DNA from: Methanofollis sp.
GTDB taxonomy: Archaea; Halobacteriota; Methanomicrobia; Methanomicrobiales; Methanofollaceae
Direction of reading: 5' to 3'
Length of the DNA: 42,602 bases
NCBI GenBank assembly: GCA_030156225.1
Contig: JASGMW010000004.1
Location: forward strand, 1-42,602
Part shown: in pieces, positions 6,597-14,948 of the stretch
How positions within the stretch are numbered: the stretch's first letter is position 1
How the letters are laid out: every line of letters starts with the position of its first letter
Position numbers and translations under genes: made by a program
Notes under the pieces: generated by a model
Told to the model about the DNA's origin: nothing
The model's database searches: none
What the model saw: the letters and a program-made list of their open reading frames with translations, nothing else

Positions 6597-6845
6597 ATGG
6601 ACATCGAATTTCCGCGCTACGAGCGCAACGACGCATGCAGGAGGATCGATGTGGAGTTCGTGGCACGCTTTGCAGGTTCCATTCCGTCGCGAGAGGCGGT
6701 GCGTGCGGAGCTGGCCCTGATCTCGGGCGCTGATCCGGCGGTGATCGCCCTCGACCGGCTGCGCCCGCGGGCGAAAAAGGGTGAAGTCCGGGGATCGGGG
6801 CGGATCTACGACGATCTTGCCGCCATGAAGGCCGGAGAACGGTGA
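6597..6845 (+). CDS. rps24e: Ribosomal protein S24e (short, divergent)
   Basis: This 82-aa protein matches S24e along its length: the MDIEFPRYERNDACRRIDVE start, then SREAVRAELALISGADPAVIALDRLRP (family pattern PSREDVRKKLA...VDRIR), then KKGEVRGSGRIYDD (pattern QEAKGYARVYD). S24e sits in the small ribosomal subunit. It is about 10-15 residues shorter than typical archaeal S24e, lacking the end of the C-terminal helix. It is not next to the usual S27ae, spt4 or rpoE genes. GAGGGGAG directly before ATG 6597 gives an unusually tight ribosome binding site. Its TGA abuts, with no gap, the stop of the convergent exporter gene. Confidence 0.75.
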   Translation: MDIEFPRYERNDACRRIDVEFVARFAGSIPSREAVRAELALISGADPAVIALDRLRPRAKKGEVRGSGRIYDDLAAMKAGER

Positions 6846-7463
6846 TCACGGCGAAAAGGCGTGCCAGAGGTAGGACGCCCCGAAGAGGACCAGGAACCCC
6901 CCGCACGCTGCAAGGATGATCCGGTAGTGCCGTTCGAGGAGAACCCTCCGCCCTCTCGCGGTGCCGGCGGCGACGAGCCCGAACCACCCGAAGTCCGAGG
7001 CCCAGTGCCCGATCATGAATGCGACGGCAACCGCCACCCCGGCCGCCAGCCCCTCCAGCAGGAGGCCGCTCCCCACGGTGAGCCACCAGATCCAGAAATA
7101 CGGGTTTGCAGCGCTTGTGAGGGCTCCGGCGAAGAAAGGGCTCCCCGTCGTCGTTCCCGACGGTGCGGTCAGCACGGCGGTCCGGCTCTCCCGCATCGTG
7201 AGTATGCCGAAGACGATCAGGGCCGTCCCTCCCACGAGGGCGACCGGCATGGCGACGCTCTCGGCCGCAGCGGCGAGCCCGACGACGATTGCAAGGGCGA
7301 CGACCGCTTCGACGGCGGCGTGGCCTGCGGCAACGCGGGGGCCGGCCGTCCATCCCCGGTCGAGCGAACCCCTGATCGTCGCCACAAGGGTTGGGCCCGG
7401 GGCCAGGGCTCCGGAGAGGCCGATGACAAAGCCGAGGATCAGGGCCGGGAGGATGCCGTCCAT
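6846..7463 (-). CDS. LysE-type exporter
   Basis: This 205-aa membrane protein has about six helices. It carries the LysE/RhtB opening GFVIGLSGALAPGPTLVATIRGSL and the central motif SAANPYFWIWWLTVG. By family it exports amino acids or similar small molecules. It lies 46 bases downstream of the last ATP-synthase gene on the same strand. A CTTATCAC element about 27 bases before ATG 7463 suggests a separate leaderless promoter. The substrate cannot be told from sequence. Confidence 0.85.
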   Translation of the reverse strand: MDGILPALILGFVIGLSGALAPGPTLVATIRGSLDRGWTAGPRVAAGHAAVEAVVALAIVVGLAAAAESVAMPVALVGGTALIVFGILTMRESRTAVLTAPSGTTTGSPFFAGALTSAANPYFWIWWLTVGSGLLLEGLAAGVAVAVAFMIGHWASDFGWFGLVAAGTARGRRVLLERHYRIILAACGGFLVLFGASYLWHAFSP

Positions 7464-7509
7464 CGATATATATGGTGTGGAAGAGGTGATAAGCGGTGAG
7501 GCCGGCGTC

Positions 7510-7620
7510 CTAGATCATCCGGATACATACGAAAAAAAGGACTGCCACCCCTGCGATCAGGGCGATTGCCCCGGCGATCTGCATCAGCAGAAAGAGTATG
7601 GATACCTCCTCTCCGTTCAT
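7510..7620 (-). CDS. 36-aa membrane peptide ending the ATP synthase operon (ahaG position)
   Basis: ATG 7620 overlaps the stop of the subunit D gene (7617) as ATGA, the junction style of the whole operon. The product starts with acidic MNGEEV and then has one hydrophobic helix (SILFLLMQIAGAIALIAGVAVLFFVCI) with a GAIALIAGVAVL glycine-zipper pattern, ending RMI. In Methanosarcina mazei a small gene, ahaG, follows ahaD in the same place with no known function. This peptide is the positional equivalent; sequence homology is not established. It may be an assembly factor or accessory subunit of the membrane sector. Confidence 0.65.
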   Translation of the reverse strand: MNGEEVSILFLLMQIAGAIALIAGVAVLFFVCIRMI

Positions 7621-8267
7621 GCAGCCTTCTCTTCTTTTCGAAGGGATTTCGTATGCTTTCTCCGGTAGAGATCCTCTCGTTCCATTTCCTCCAGGTAGTC
7701 CTCGATATATGCGGCCGTATCGCGGAGAGAGGGCAGCAACACATAGGCGAGGGCGTTCGTTCTCCTCCTGACTGAGACGATCTGGTCTGCAAGCCTGACC
7801 ATCGCTCCTTCCACTTCTGCGCACGACAGAGCGGCCCCGACCGCCTCCTCACAACGGCGGCAGGCGTCGTCAAGCGAGGCCCCGGGTGCGGCAAGGGGAT
7901 ATCCGGGCTCTTCGGCCTCCCGCAACGGTGCATGGGGACGGATCGCCGGCACCGCCGTGCCCATCACCGCGCGTGTTCCCATCTCAATCTCGTCGATGGG
8001 GGCGGCGAGGGCGAGGGCGTCTTCGAGGTCGCGTGCCCCCATCGTCATCTCGGCCCGGGCGAGAGAGATGTATGCGCCTTTGAACACCGCTTCCGCAGAC
8101 GTTCTCAGTGCGTCCCGCTCCCCCTGCAATCGAAAAAACTCCAGCACCATGGCGTCGAGTTTCTCCTGCAGCAGTTCGTGCCCCTTCTCGACCACGACAA
8201 TTCGCTTTCTGATCTTCAGCAGTTCGATGCGGGTGGGACGCGTCCCCCGTATGATCTGTCTGCTCAC
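7617..8267 (-). CDS. atpD: A-type ATP synthase subunit D (central stalk)
   Basis: This 216-aa protein has the subunit D signature: [29 protein letters not shown] at residues 10-38, a long N-terminal coiled coil, a mid-part sheet, and a C-terminal coiled coil (about 140-205, ending in basic residues). It forms the rotating shaft inside the A3B3 head. The start is GTG 8267, overlapping the subunit B stop as GTGA; longer open-frame starts are not family-like. The middle insert is alanine- and proline-rich. Its stop overlaps the start of the 36-aa peptide gene. Confidence 0.93.
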   Translation of the reverse strand: MSRQIIRGTRPTRIELLKIRKRIVVVEKGHELLQEKLDAMVLEFFRLQGERDALRTSAEAVFKGAYISLARAEMTMGARDLEDALALAAPIDEIEMGTRAVMGTAVPAIRPHAPLREAEEPGYPLAAPGASLDDACRRCEEAVGAALSCAEVEGAMVRLADQIVSVRRRTNALAYVLLPSLRDTAAYIEDYLEEMEREDLYRRKHTKSLRKEEKAA

Positions 8268-9652
8268 CTCGCGCCCCTCCGCACATGAGCGGCGATGAGG
8301 GTCGGGTCGATGCGCTTCAACTCCTCGTCCGGGAAACTGGAAAGCAGTTGCCATGCAAGATCGAGGCTTTCGGCGATCGTCCTCCCTTCCTTTTCATTCT
8401 GTCCGATGAACTCCCGTTCGAAGCGCGCGGCGAAGTCGAGGTAGAGGCGGTCGATCGGGGTGAACCCCTCTTCCCCGATCACCGCCACCAGACTTTCGAG
8501 CCGCCGCCCCCTGGCATACGCCGCATAGAGCTGATCTGAGACCGGGCCGTGGTCATCCCGCGTCTTTCCTTTCCCGATTCCACCGGCCATCAGGCGGGAA
8601 AGGCTCGGAAGCACGTCGATAGGCGGGTAAACACTTTTCCTGTGCAGGTCGCGCGAGAGCACGATCTGCCCCTCGGTGATATAGCCGGTGAGGTCTGGCA
8701 CCGGGTGAGTGATGTCGTCGTCCGGCATGGAGATGATGGGGAGCTGGGTGATGGAGCCTTTTTTTCCCTTGATGCGCCCTGCCCGTTCGAAGATCGAGGC
8801 GAGGTCGGTGTACATGTAGCCGGGGTAGCCCCGGCGGGCCGGCACCTCTTCCCTGGCCGCCGAGACTTCCCGCAACGCCTCGCAGTAGGCCGTGATGTCC
8901 TGCAGGATCACCAGCACGTGCATGCCGCGTGAAAAGGCGAGATATTCCGCTGCCGCCAGGGCGCACTGGGGGGTGACGATACGCTCTATGGCAGGGTCGT
9001 CGGCGAGATTGGCGAAGATCACGGCATGCTCCAGCGCCCCGGTCTCCTCGAACTCTCCCATGAAGAACCGGGACTCCTCGCTGGTGATGCCCATCGCCCC
9101 GAAGACGATCGCGAACTCCTCGCTGTCGCCCAGAACTCGCGCCTGCCTGGCGATCTGGGCGGCGAGACGGGAATGGGGGAGACCGGCACCCGAGAAGATC
9201 GGGAGTTTCTGGCCTCTCACCAGGGTGTTCATGCCGTCGATCGCCGATATCCCGGTCTCTATGCAGTCCTGTGGATAATCCCGCGCCGTGGGGTTTATTG
9301 AGGCTCCTGAGATGTCCCGCACCTCCTCCGGGATGACGGCGCCGCCCCCGTCGGCAGGTACCCCGGTCCCGTCGAAGACCCGTCCGAGTATTTCGGGCGA
9401 GACCGCCATGCGCAGAGGTTCGCCGGTGAACCTGACCGAGGTCACCTCGGTGTCCAGATCCCGCGTGCCCCCGAAGACCTGCACGATGGCGAGGTCCAGG
9501 CGGCTTTCGAGCACCTGTCCCATGCGTCGCTCCCCGTCGGGGAGGCGCACCTCCACCACCTCGCCGTACGCGGCATCTCCCACGCCCGAGACGGCCATCA
9601 ACGGGCCGGCGACCCTGGTGACGGACGTGTATTCTCTCGCCGGGGAGGTCAC
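8264..9652 (-). CDS. atpB: A-type ATP synthase subunit B (non-catalytic)
   Basis: This 462-aa protein has the N-terminal beta barrel (residues 1-75) and a nucleotide-binding core with the degenerate P-loop SGAGLPHS (154-161) that marks non-catalytic B subunits. It also has the conserved stretches [52 protein letters not shown], and a C-terminal helical domain. It alternates with subunit A in the A3B3 hexamer. It starts at GTG 9652, overlapping the subunit A stop by GTGA, and overlaps the subunit D GTG at its own end. Confidence 0.96.
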   Translation of the reverse strand: MTSPAREYTSVTRVAGPLMAVSGVGDAAYGEVVEVRLPDGERRMGQVLESRLDLAIVQVFGGTRDLDTEVTSVRFTGEPLRMAVSPEILGRVFDGTGVPADGGGAVIPEEVRDISGASINPTARDYPQDCIETGISAIDGMNTLVRGQKLPIFSGAGLPHSRLAAQIARQARVLGDSEEFAIVFGAMGITSEESRFFMGEFEETGALEHAVIFANLADDPAIERIVTPQCALAAAEYLAFSRGMHVLVILQDITAYCEALREVSAAREEVPARRGYPGYMYTDLASIFERAGRIKGKKGSITQLPIISMPDDDITHPVPDLTGYITEGQIVLSRDLHRKSVYPPIDVLPSLSRLMAGGIGKGKTRDDHGPVSDQLYAAYARGRRLESLVAVIGEEGFTPIDRLYLDFAARFEREFIGQNEKEGRTIAESLDLAWQLLSSFPDEELKRIDPTLIAAHVRRGAR

Positions 9653-11412
9653 GGCCGCCCGCCTCCCAGCGTGCCGAACTCTTCTTCCATGCGCCGCTCC
9701 AGCTCACCGAAGAACGTCGGGAATTCGGTGGTGGGGACGGAACCCAGACGGGAAAGCCTGCCGGTCACAGGAAGCGCTCCCACCTGCGCGGAGGACGCAC
9801 CCCGTCCCACCGCCGCCCGTCCCGCGTCCGCATAATCATGGATCAGCCGCATCATCAGATACTGCTTCTGCGGCGGGCAATAGGTGTCGACCGGGTCGAA
9901 GGCGTACTGGATCAGGAAGGACTCCCTGATGATCCCGGCAACGAGGAGAGCGAGTTTGTCCTCCTCAGGCAGGACATCCGACCCGACGAGGTTGACGATC
10001 TCTTCGAGTTCGCTCTCCTTCTGGAGAACGCTCATCATGTCCTTTCTCGCCCTGTCCCATTCCGGCCCGCCGTGCTCTTCCCACCAGCCGCGGACAGCGT
10101 CGAGATAGAGAGAATATGACTGGAGCCAGTTTATGGCCGGGAAATGCCGTTCATGCGCGAGATCGGCATCGAGGGCCCAGAAGACCTTGACAATCCTGAG
10201 GGTGTTCTGGGTGACCGGCTCGGAGAAATCGCCGCCTGGCGGCGAGACCGCACCGATGACCGAGACCGATCCGGTCTTTTCGGTGGGTCCGAGCACCCGC
10301 ACCCTGCCGGCCCGCTCATAGAACTCTGCAAGGCGGGACGCAAGATATGCCGGATAACCGTGTTCGCCCGGCATCTCTTCGAGCCTTCCCGAGATCTCCC
10401 GCAGCGCCTCGGCCCAGCGGGAGGTGGAGTCGGCCATCAGGGCGACGTCGTAGCCCATGTCGCGGTAGTACTCGGCGATGGTGATCCCGGTGTATACGGA
10501 CGCCTCGCGGGCGGCCACCGGCATGTTCGAGGTGTTTCCGATCAGGACCGTCCGTCCCATCAGGGGTTCGCCGGTCCGGGGGTCGTCGAGGGCCGGGAAT
10601 TGACGCAGGACGTCTGCGAGCTCGTTCCCCCGTTCTCCACAGCCCACATAGACAATGATGTCGGCGTCCGACCATTTGGCGAGCTGGTGCTGGACAACAG
10701 TTTTTCCGGCGCCGAAGGGGCCGGGCACTGCGGCCGCCCCTCCTTTCGTCATCGGGAAGAAGGAGTCGATCACCCGCTGCCCGGTGATCAGGGGCTCTGA
10801 CGGCGCCATCTTCTCCCTGATCGGCCGCGCCGTCCGCACCGGCCAGCGCTGAAGCATGGAGACGATCAGATCTTCGCCTCCTGCCGTCCTGACACACGCG
10901 ACCTCCTCTTCGACGGTGTAGTTTCCTGGTGGAGATACCCTGAGAAATGTTCCGTCGGTGCCAGGCGGGACGAGGACGGCGTGGGTAAACCGCCCCTCAG
11001 GAACCGTGCCGATGAGGGTGCCCGGGGCTGCTGCCCCCCCGATCTCAGCCTGCGGGGTGAATTCATGCCGCCGCTCTCGATCCAGTGCCGGAAGCGATGC
11101 CCCCCTGATGATGAAATCACCGAATTCGTCCCGGATCACTTCGAGAGGGCGCTGGATACCATCGTAAACCGTGCCGAGGAGGCCGGGGCCGAGTTCGACC
11201 GAGAGGGAGGCGCCGGTCCGCTCGACCGGTTCCCCGGGTGCGATCCCGGTGGTGTCTTCGTAGACCTGGATCGTTGCGGTCTCCTCGGAAAGTCCGATGA
11301 TCTCTCCGATCAGAGCGGCGTTTCCGGCCCTGACCACCTCGTACATCCGCCCCCCCCGCATCCCGTCGGCCTCGATCACCGGGCCCGTGATCCTGACGAT
11401 CCTTCCGCTCAT
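9649..11412 (-). CDS. atpA: A-type ATP synthase subunit A (catalytic)
   Basis: This 587-aa catalytic subunit carries the A-type P-loop GPFGAGKT at residues 231-238, the catalytic-glutamate segment [10 protein letters not shown] (about 257-266), [32 protein letters not shown], and the non-homologous bulge domain (about 115-190) that separates A/V-type from F-type subunits. It makes ATP from ADP and phosphate in the cytoplasmic head. Length is normal and no intein is present. ATG 11412 overlaps the subunit F stop, and its own stop overlaps the subunit B start. Confidence 0.97.
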   Translation of the reverse strand: MSGRIVRITGPVIEADGMRGGRMYEVVRAGNAALIGEIIGLSEETATIQVYEDTTGIAPGEPVERTGASLSVELGPGLLGTVYDGIQRPLEVIRDEFGDFIIRGASLPALDRERRHEFTPQAEIGGAAAPGTLIGTVPEGRFTHAVLVPPGTDGTFLRVSPPGNYTVEEEVACVRTAGGEDLIVSMLQRWPVRTARPIREKMAPSEPLITGQRVIDSFFPMTKGGAAAVPGPFGAGKTVVQHQLAKWSDADIIVYVGCGERGNELADVLRQFPALDDPRTGEPLMGRTVLIGNTSNMPVAAREASVYTGITIAEYYRDMGYDVALMADSTSRWAEALREISGRLEEMPGEHGYPAYLASRLAEFYERAGRVRVLGPTEKTGSVSVIGAVSPPGGDFSEPVTQNTLRIVKVFWALDADLAHERHFPAINWLQSYSLYLDAVRGWWEEHGGPEWDRARKDMMSVLQKESELEEIVNLVGSDVLPEEDKLALLVAGIIRESFLIQYAFDPVDTYCPPQKQYLMMRLIHDYADAGRAAVGRGASSAQVGALPVTGRLSRLGSVPTTEFPTFFGELERRMEEEFGTLGGGRP

Positions 11413-11720
11413 TCTCTCACCCCTGGCAGACCCCTGCCTGCCACCCTTCTCACCGCTCTGCCGACGGTGTCTTCGCCGTGCGCCGGCCCTGAGGGGCCGG
11501 GGACCCCGATCACGATGGGGTAGACGCCCGGGATCTGCGGCGGCGGGATGGCGGCGAGGTACCTGTCCAGTACGAGGATGACGCCGTTCTCCTTCTCAGA
11601 CAGCGCCTTCTTCAGTGCCTGTTCCGCATCCTGCACATCGACGCAGACGACGGCCCCGACGATGCCGCCGGCCCTGCATGCCAGTGCCATGGTGCGGTCT
11701 CCGATTGCTGTAACGTTCAT
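11409..11720 (-). CDS. atpF: A-type ATP synthase subunit F
   Basis: This 103-aa protein has the Rossmann-like pattern of subunit F: MNVTAIGDRTMALACRAGG, then ENGVILVLDRYLAAIPP, then YPIVIGVPGPSG. It binds the D shaft in the rotor. The reading frame is open upstream to 11903, but ATG 11720 overlaps the subunit C stop as ATGA and begins the family motif. Its stop overlaps the subunit A ATG. Confidence 0.93.
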   Translation of the reverse strand: MNVTAIGDRTMALACRAGGIVGAVVCVDVQDAEQALKKALSEKENGVILVLDRYLAAIPPPQIPGVYPIVIGVPGPSGPAHGEDTVGRAVRRVAGRGLPGVRE

Positions 11721-12910
11721 ATCTCTGTCTCCTCCACGATGAGGATCCGCTCGATCTCCTCGACCGGCACCCCTGCCGCCACGCCGACGGCGATCGCTCT
11801 CATATTCCGCGCCTCGTAATCGAGTGCGACGAGATGGCGGAGCAGAGGGCCGCTCTCCAGGTGGTACTGGCTGGCGATCTCCCGGGCCGAGTCCAGGATG
11901 CACCGGTCGAGGGCCGATTCCAGTGCGGCGGCGTCTCTGTCCTGCACCGCCGCCCCGGGGACGGCGGCGAGATACTGCTGGTACCGCGTTCCTTCGACGG
12001 CCGCGATCAGGTCGGGGAGGTTTCCGGTCCGTTCGGCCCGCAGCAGCCTCTCCCCGGTGAGTTCGAAGCCGCCCTCCCTGATCAGGTGACGTGCCGCCGC
12101 CTCCCTCCCGGTCCCGAAGGCCCTGGCCCGTATAAGCGCGCGGAGATTGGCGGCATCGACCATTCTGCCGGCGATCTCCACCACCGGCGGGGAGAGGGAG
12201 ACGTCCACCCCTCGTGCGGCCGTTCCCATGTCACCGAGTGCCGCGGCCAGTGAAAACGCCAGAAACGAGGCGGTGTCCCCTCCGGCCCCGGCATGGGCGC
12301 GGGCGAGAGAGGGGCCGAATCGGGCCTTCTCCATCCTCCTGATCGCCTCCTCCTCGCTCCCGGCATGCGCCGCTTTTCTCAGCCGTTCGGGGGTGAGGGC
12401 CCCGATGGGAACGGTGCGCTCCTCGATAGCGGCCGGGGAGAGCCCACGCGCCTTCGCCGCCACGATCCCGGCGGCTTCTCCGGCGCCGAGCATCCCGGCA
12501 TATGCCGTGAAAAAATGCCGGACCCCGTCGGGCACGCTCTCGATCAGGTACATGACGGCCTCGTAGTGATGCATTCTGATGAGCCGTTCGGCCTCCCGAC
12601 CGTCAAGGCCGGTGCCGATCGGCATGCGGTGGCCGAGGGCGGCGAACCGTTCGAAAAGGTCGTGGAGGTCTCCTGCCTCCAGCGCCTCTTTCACCCCCTC
12701 TCTGCTGATCAGCGGGTTGCCGATCGCCCGGACTCTGGCATCGGGCCTGGCGAAAAGAGCAACATTCAATATCGTTCTGAAATAACCGGCCGACAGGGCG
12801 ATGAGCACTGCCATCATGGTTGCGATGACCAGCCCGGTCACCAGCAGGGTTGTTCCGTCGGCTCCCGAAAGAACGGCGTCGGCGATCTCCTCAAGGGTGG
12901 TCATGCCCAT
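11717..12910 (-). CDS. atpC: A-type ATP synthase subunit C with extra N-terminal membrane helix
   Basis: This 397-aa subunit C couples the central stalk to the K-ring. The soluble part (about residue 50 on) has the alpha-solenoid repeats of the family, such as VRAIGNPLISREGVKEALEAGDLHDLFERF and the ending SQYHLESGPLLRHLVALDYEARNMRAIAVGVAAG. Residues 20-42 (TTLLVTGLVIATMMAVLIALSAG) form a strong membrane helix, followed by YFRTILNVALFARPDARVRAIG. Standard C subunits are soluble and about 350 residues long, so this helix is an addition. ATG 12910 (or 12904) lies inside the last 20 bases of the subunit E gene. Confidence 0.93.
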   Translation of the reverse strand: MGMTTLEEIADAVLSGADGTTLLVTGLVIATMMAVLIALSAGYFRTILNVALFARPDARVRAIGNPLISREGVKEALEAGDLHDLFERFAALGHRMPIGTGLDGREAERLIRMHHYEAVMYLIESVPDGVRHFFTAYAGMLGAGEAAGIVAAKARGLSPAAIEERTVPIGALTPERLRKAAHAGSEEEAIRRMEKARFGPSLARAHAGAGGDTASFLAFSLAAALGDMGTAARGVDVSLSPPVVEIAGRMVDAANLRALIRARAFGTGREAAARHLIREGGFELTGERLLRAERTGNLPDLIAAVEGTRYQQYLAAVPGAAVQDRDAAALESALDRCILDSAREIASQYHLESGPLLRHLVALDYEARNMRAIAVGVAAGVPVEEIERILIVEETEI

Positions 12911-13496
12911 CCTCCCCGAAGAGGATCCCGGCCGTCTTCCCGGTCAACTCCTCCCGCGCCCGTGCGATCCTGGAAAAAAAACGCTGGTCGCACCGCGACC
13001 GCCCGGCAAGCACGACGACACCGCCGTCCCGGCCTCCCCCGTCCTCGTCGAGCGATGCGATCTCGATCCCCTCGATCCGGTTGCAGGCGACGGTAACGGC
13101 TTTCGTGTCCTCTTCATAGCAGAGAACGGTGATCGGCCCGCCCCCCACGATCTCCCGCCCCTCGACGATGAGCCTCCTGAGGATCGCCGGATATCTGGTC
13201 GAACTTCTGAGGTCGGCGATGCATCGTTCGGCTTCCTCGAATGCGCGGCTGATGCCCGCCTCCCGGCACGTCCTGAGATGGGTGCGAACAGAGTGGCGCG
13301 CCCGTGCAAGCACCCTGCGTCTGAGCGCCTCGGCCTCCCGCCTCCCTCCGGCCACGATCTCTGCTGCCTCTCTCTCAGACGCCGCCCGTCCGTCCTCAAG
13401 GACGCGTTCCTCCCCTATGGCGGCTTCCCTGAGGATCCGCTCCTCCTCTGCGGCAGCGTCCCGGCGGATCCTCTCGACGATCTCCTCCACGCCCAT
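12891..13496 (-). CDS. atpE: A-type ATP synthase subunit E (peripheral stalk)
   Basis: This 201-aa protein has a long charged coiled coil at residues 1-95 (EEIVERIRRDAAAEEERILR onward) followed by a globular head with ILRRLIVEGREIVGGGPITVLC and GGVVVLAGRSRCDQRFFSRIARAREEL. This matches subunit E, which pairs with subunit H in the stator stalks and holds the head still. It starts 6 bases after the subunit K stop, and its end overlaps the subunit C start. Confidence 0.93.
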   Translation of the reverse strand: MGVEEIVERIRRDAAAEEERILREAAIGEERVLEDGRAASEREAAEIVAGGRREAEALRRRVLARARHSVRTHLRTCREAGISRAFEEAERCIADLRSSTRYPAILRRLIVEGREIVGGGPITVLCYEEDTKAVTVACNRIEGIEIASLDEDGGGRDGGVVVLAGRSRCDQRFFSRIARAREELTGKTAGILFGEDGHDHP

Positions 13497-13502
13497 CTCT
13501 GT

Positions 13503-14760
13503 TCAGCCTCCGAAGAGCCCGATCCCGAACATGATCAGGATCGCCACCAGCAGTCCGAAGATAGCGAACGTTTCGGCCATCACGGCGAAGACCAGGCTCG
13601 GCCCCATCGCCCCTTCGCGCTGTGCCGTCGCCCCGATCCCGGACGCTGCAGTCATGCCCTGACCGATCGCCGAGAGCCCGGCAAGTCCTACGGCGAAACC
13701 CGAGCCGACGGCTGCAAGGCCTGCGGCGGCCGTGGCGGTGACGTCGTGCGTGATCATGCCGGTAAATGCCATGATGAGGATGGCGACGAGCAGCCCGTAT
13801 ATTGCCTGCGTCTCCGGGATGACCGTAAATATCAGTCCTTTCCCGAACATCTCCTCTTTTTCCGCGGTGGCCGCGATGCCCGCCGATGCGGCGATCCCCT
13901 GTCCTATCGCGGATATCCCTGCAAACCCGACGGCGAGTCCGCAGGCGATCGAGGCGAAGCCTGCAGCAAGGGTGGCGGTGACATCGTGGGTGATCATACC
14001 GGTAAAGACCATGATCAGGATGGCGACAAGCAGTCCGTAAATCGCCTGTGTCTCCGGGATGACCGAGAATACGAGTCCTTTTCCAAAACTATCCTCGTGT
14101 TCGGCGCTGGCCGCGACGCCGGCGGCGGCGGCGATCCCCTGCCCGATCGCCGATATGCCGGCGAGCCCGACAGCAAATCCGCAGCCGATTGCTGCGAAAC
14201 CAATCGCCAGGTCGTCGACCGGATCGGCCGCGATCATACCGGTGAAAGTCATGATCAGAATGGCGACAAGCAGTCCGTAAATCGCCTGCGTCTCCGGGAT
14301 GACCGAGAATACGAGTCCTTTTCCAAAACTATCCTCGTGCTCTGATGCCGCTGCCGAGCCGGCGGCGGCGGCGATCCCCTGCCCGATCGCCGAAAGTCCG
14401 GCGATCCCCACCGCCAGTCCACAGCCGACGGCTGCAAGTCCGGTCGCCTCGGTGGCTGTCGGCGAGCCGGTCAGCAGCCCGGTGAAGGCCATGATGAGAA
14501 TGGCGACGAGCAGTCCGTAAATCGCCTGCGTCTCCGGGATGACCGAGAAGATCAGGCTCTTCCCCATCGCCGAGTCGTGCTCTGCGGTGGCTGCGATGCC
14601 CGCCGATGCGGCGATTCCCTGGCCGATCGCCGAGAGTCCGGAGATCCCGGAGGCCAGCCCGGCACCCAGGGCCGCCAGCCCGAGGGGAAGGGGCACGCTC
14701 GCCTCGCCCCCGCCGATCACCCCGGTGAAGAGGAGGATGAGCACGGCGACGAGGAGGCCG
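13503..14760 (-). repeat. Tandem 240-bp coding repeats within atpK
   Basis: The hairpin units repeat at exactly 240-base spacing: the segment after gtccgtaa or gcccgtat begins at 13801, 14041, 14281 and 14521. The copies at 14021-14100 and 14261-14340 are nearly identical at DNA level, differing at about two positions in 80, while other copies differ more. This points to recent gene conversion or unequal exchange between hairpins 3 and 4. Confidence 0.85.
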
Positions 14761-14948
14761 TAGATCCCCTGGGTCTGCGGCACCGCCTGGAAGACGAGAG
14801 CCCTGCCGAATTTCTCCGGCTTGACGGCGATCACCCCGGCCCCGGTCGCCCCGGCGATCCCGACACCGATCCCCGAGCCAATGGCCGAGAGTCCCACCGC
14901 CAGCCCGGCGCCGATGACGGCGAGAACGAGCCCGGCATCGACCACCAT
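13503..14948 (-). CDS. atpK: A-type ATP synthase subunit K: six fused hairpins
   Basis: This 481-aa proteolipid has six c-subunit hairpins (12 membrane helices), each of about 80 residues. The second helix of hairpins 2-5 has IPETQAIYGLLVAILIM with the ion-binding glutamate at E139, E219, E299 and E379. Hairpin 6 has AETFAIFG (E459). Hairpin 1 has VPQTQGIYG, with Q58 in place of the carboxylate. The first helices of hairpins 2-6 carry GxSAIGQG, whose Gln, with the Thr and Gln of ETQ, matches Na+ ligands in Enterococcus NtpK; hairpin 1 has SAIGSG. This suggests Na+ coupling (inference). ATG 14948 is chosen for its GGAGGTGAT ribosome binding site; GTG 14951 adds one residue. It overlaps the subunit I stop. 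Confidence 0.96.
   Translation of the reverse strand: MVVDAGLVLAVIGAGLAVGLSAIGSGIGVGIAGATGAGVIAVKPEKFGRALVFQAVPQTQGIYGLLVAVLILLFTGVIGGGEASVPLPLGLAALGAGLASGISGLSAIGQGIAASAGIAATAEHDSAMGKSLIFSVIPETQAIYGLLVAILIMAFTGLLTGSPTATEATGLAAVGCGLAVGIAGLSAIGQGIAAAAGSAAASEHEDSFGKGLVFSVIPETQAIYGLLVAILIMTFTGMIAADPVDDLAIGFAAIGCGFAVGLAGISAIGQGIAAAAGVAASAEHEDSFGKGLVFSVIPETQAIYGLLVAILIMVFTGMITHDVTATLAAGFASIACGLAVGFAGISAIGQGIAASAGIAATAEKEEMFGKGLIFTVIPETQAIYGLLVAILIMAFTGMITHDVTATAAAGLAAVGSGFAVGLAGLSAIGQGMTAASGIGATAQREGAMGPSLVFAVMAETFAIFGLLVAILIMFGIGLFGG

Noticed and set aside
12801-14345. 514-aa repetitive plus-strand frame opposite atpE and atpK
   Set aside because: Its repeats are the antisense image of the subunit K hairpins. 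The minus strand encodes conserved proteins with overlapping starts and stops.
13503-14760. Regular 240-bp repeats as a CRISPR-like or satellite array
   Set aside because: The repeats are coding hairpins of subunit K without spacers, and the period equals 80 codons.
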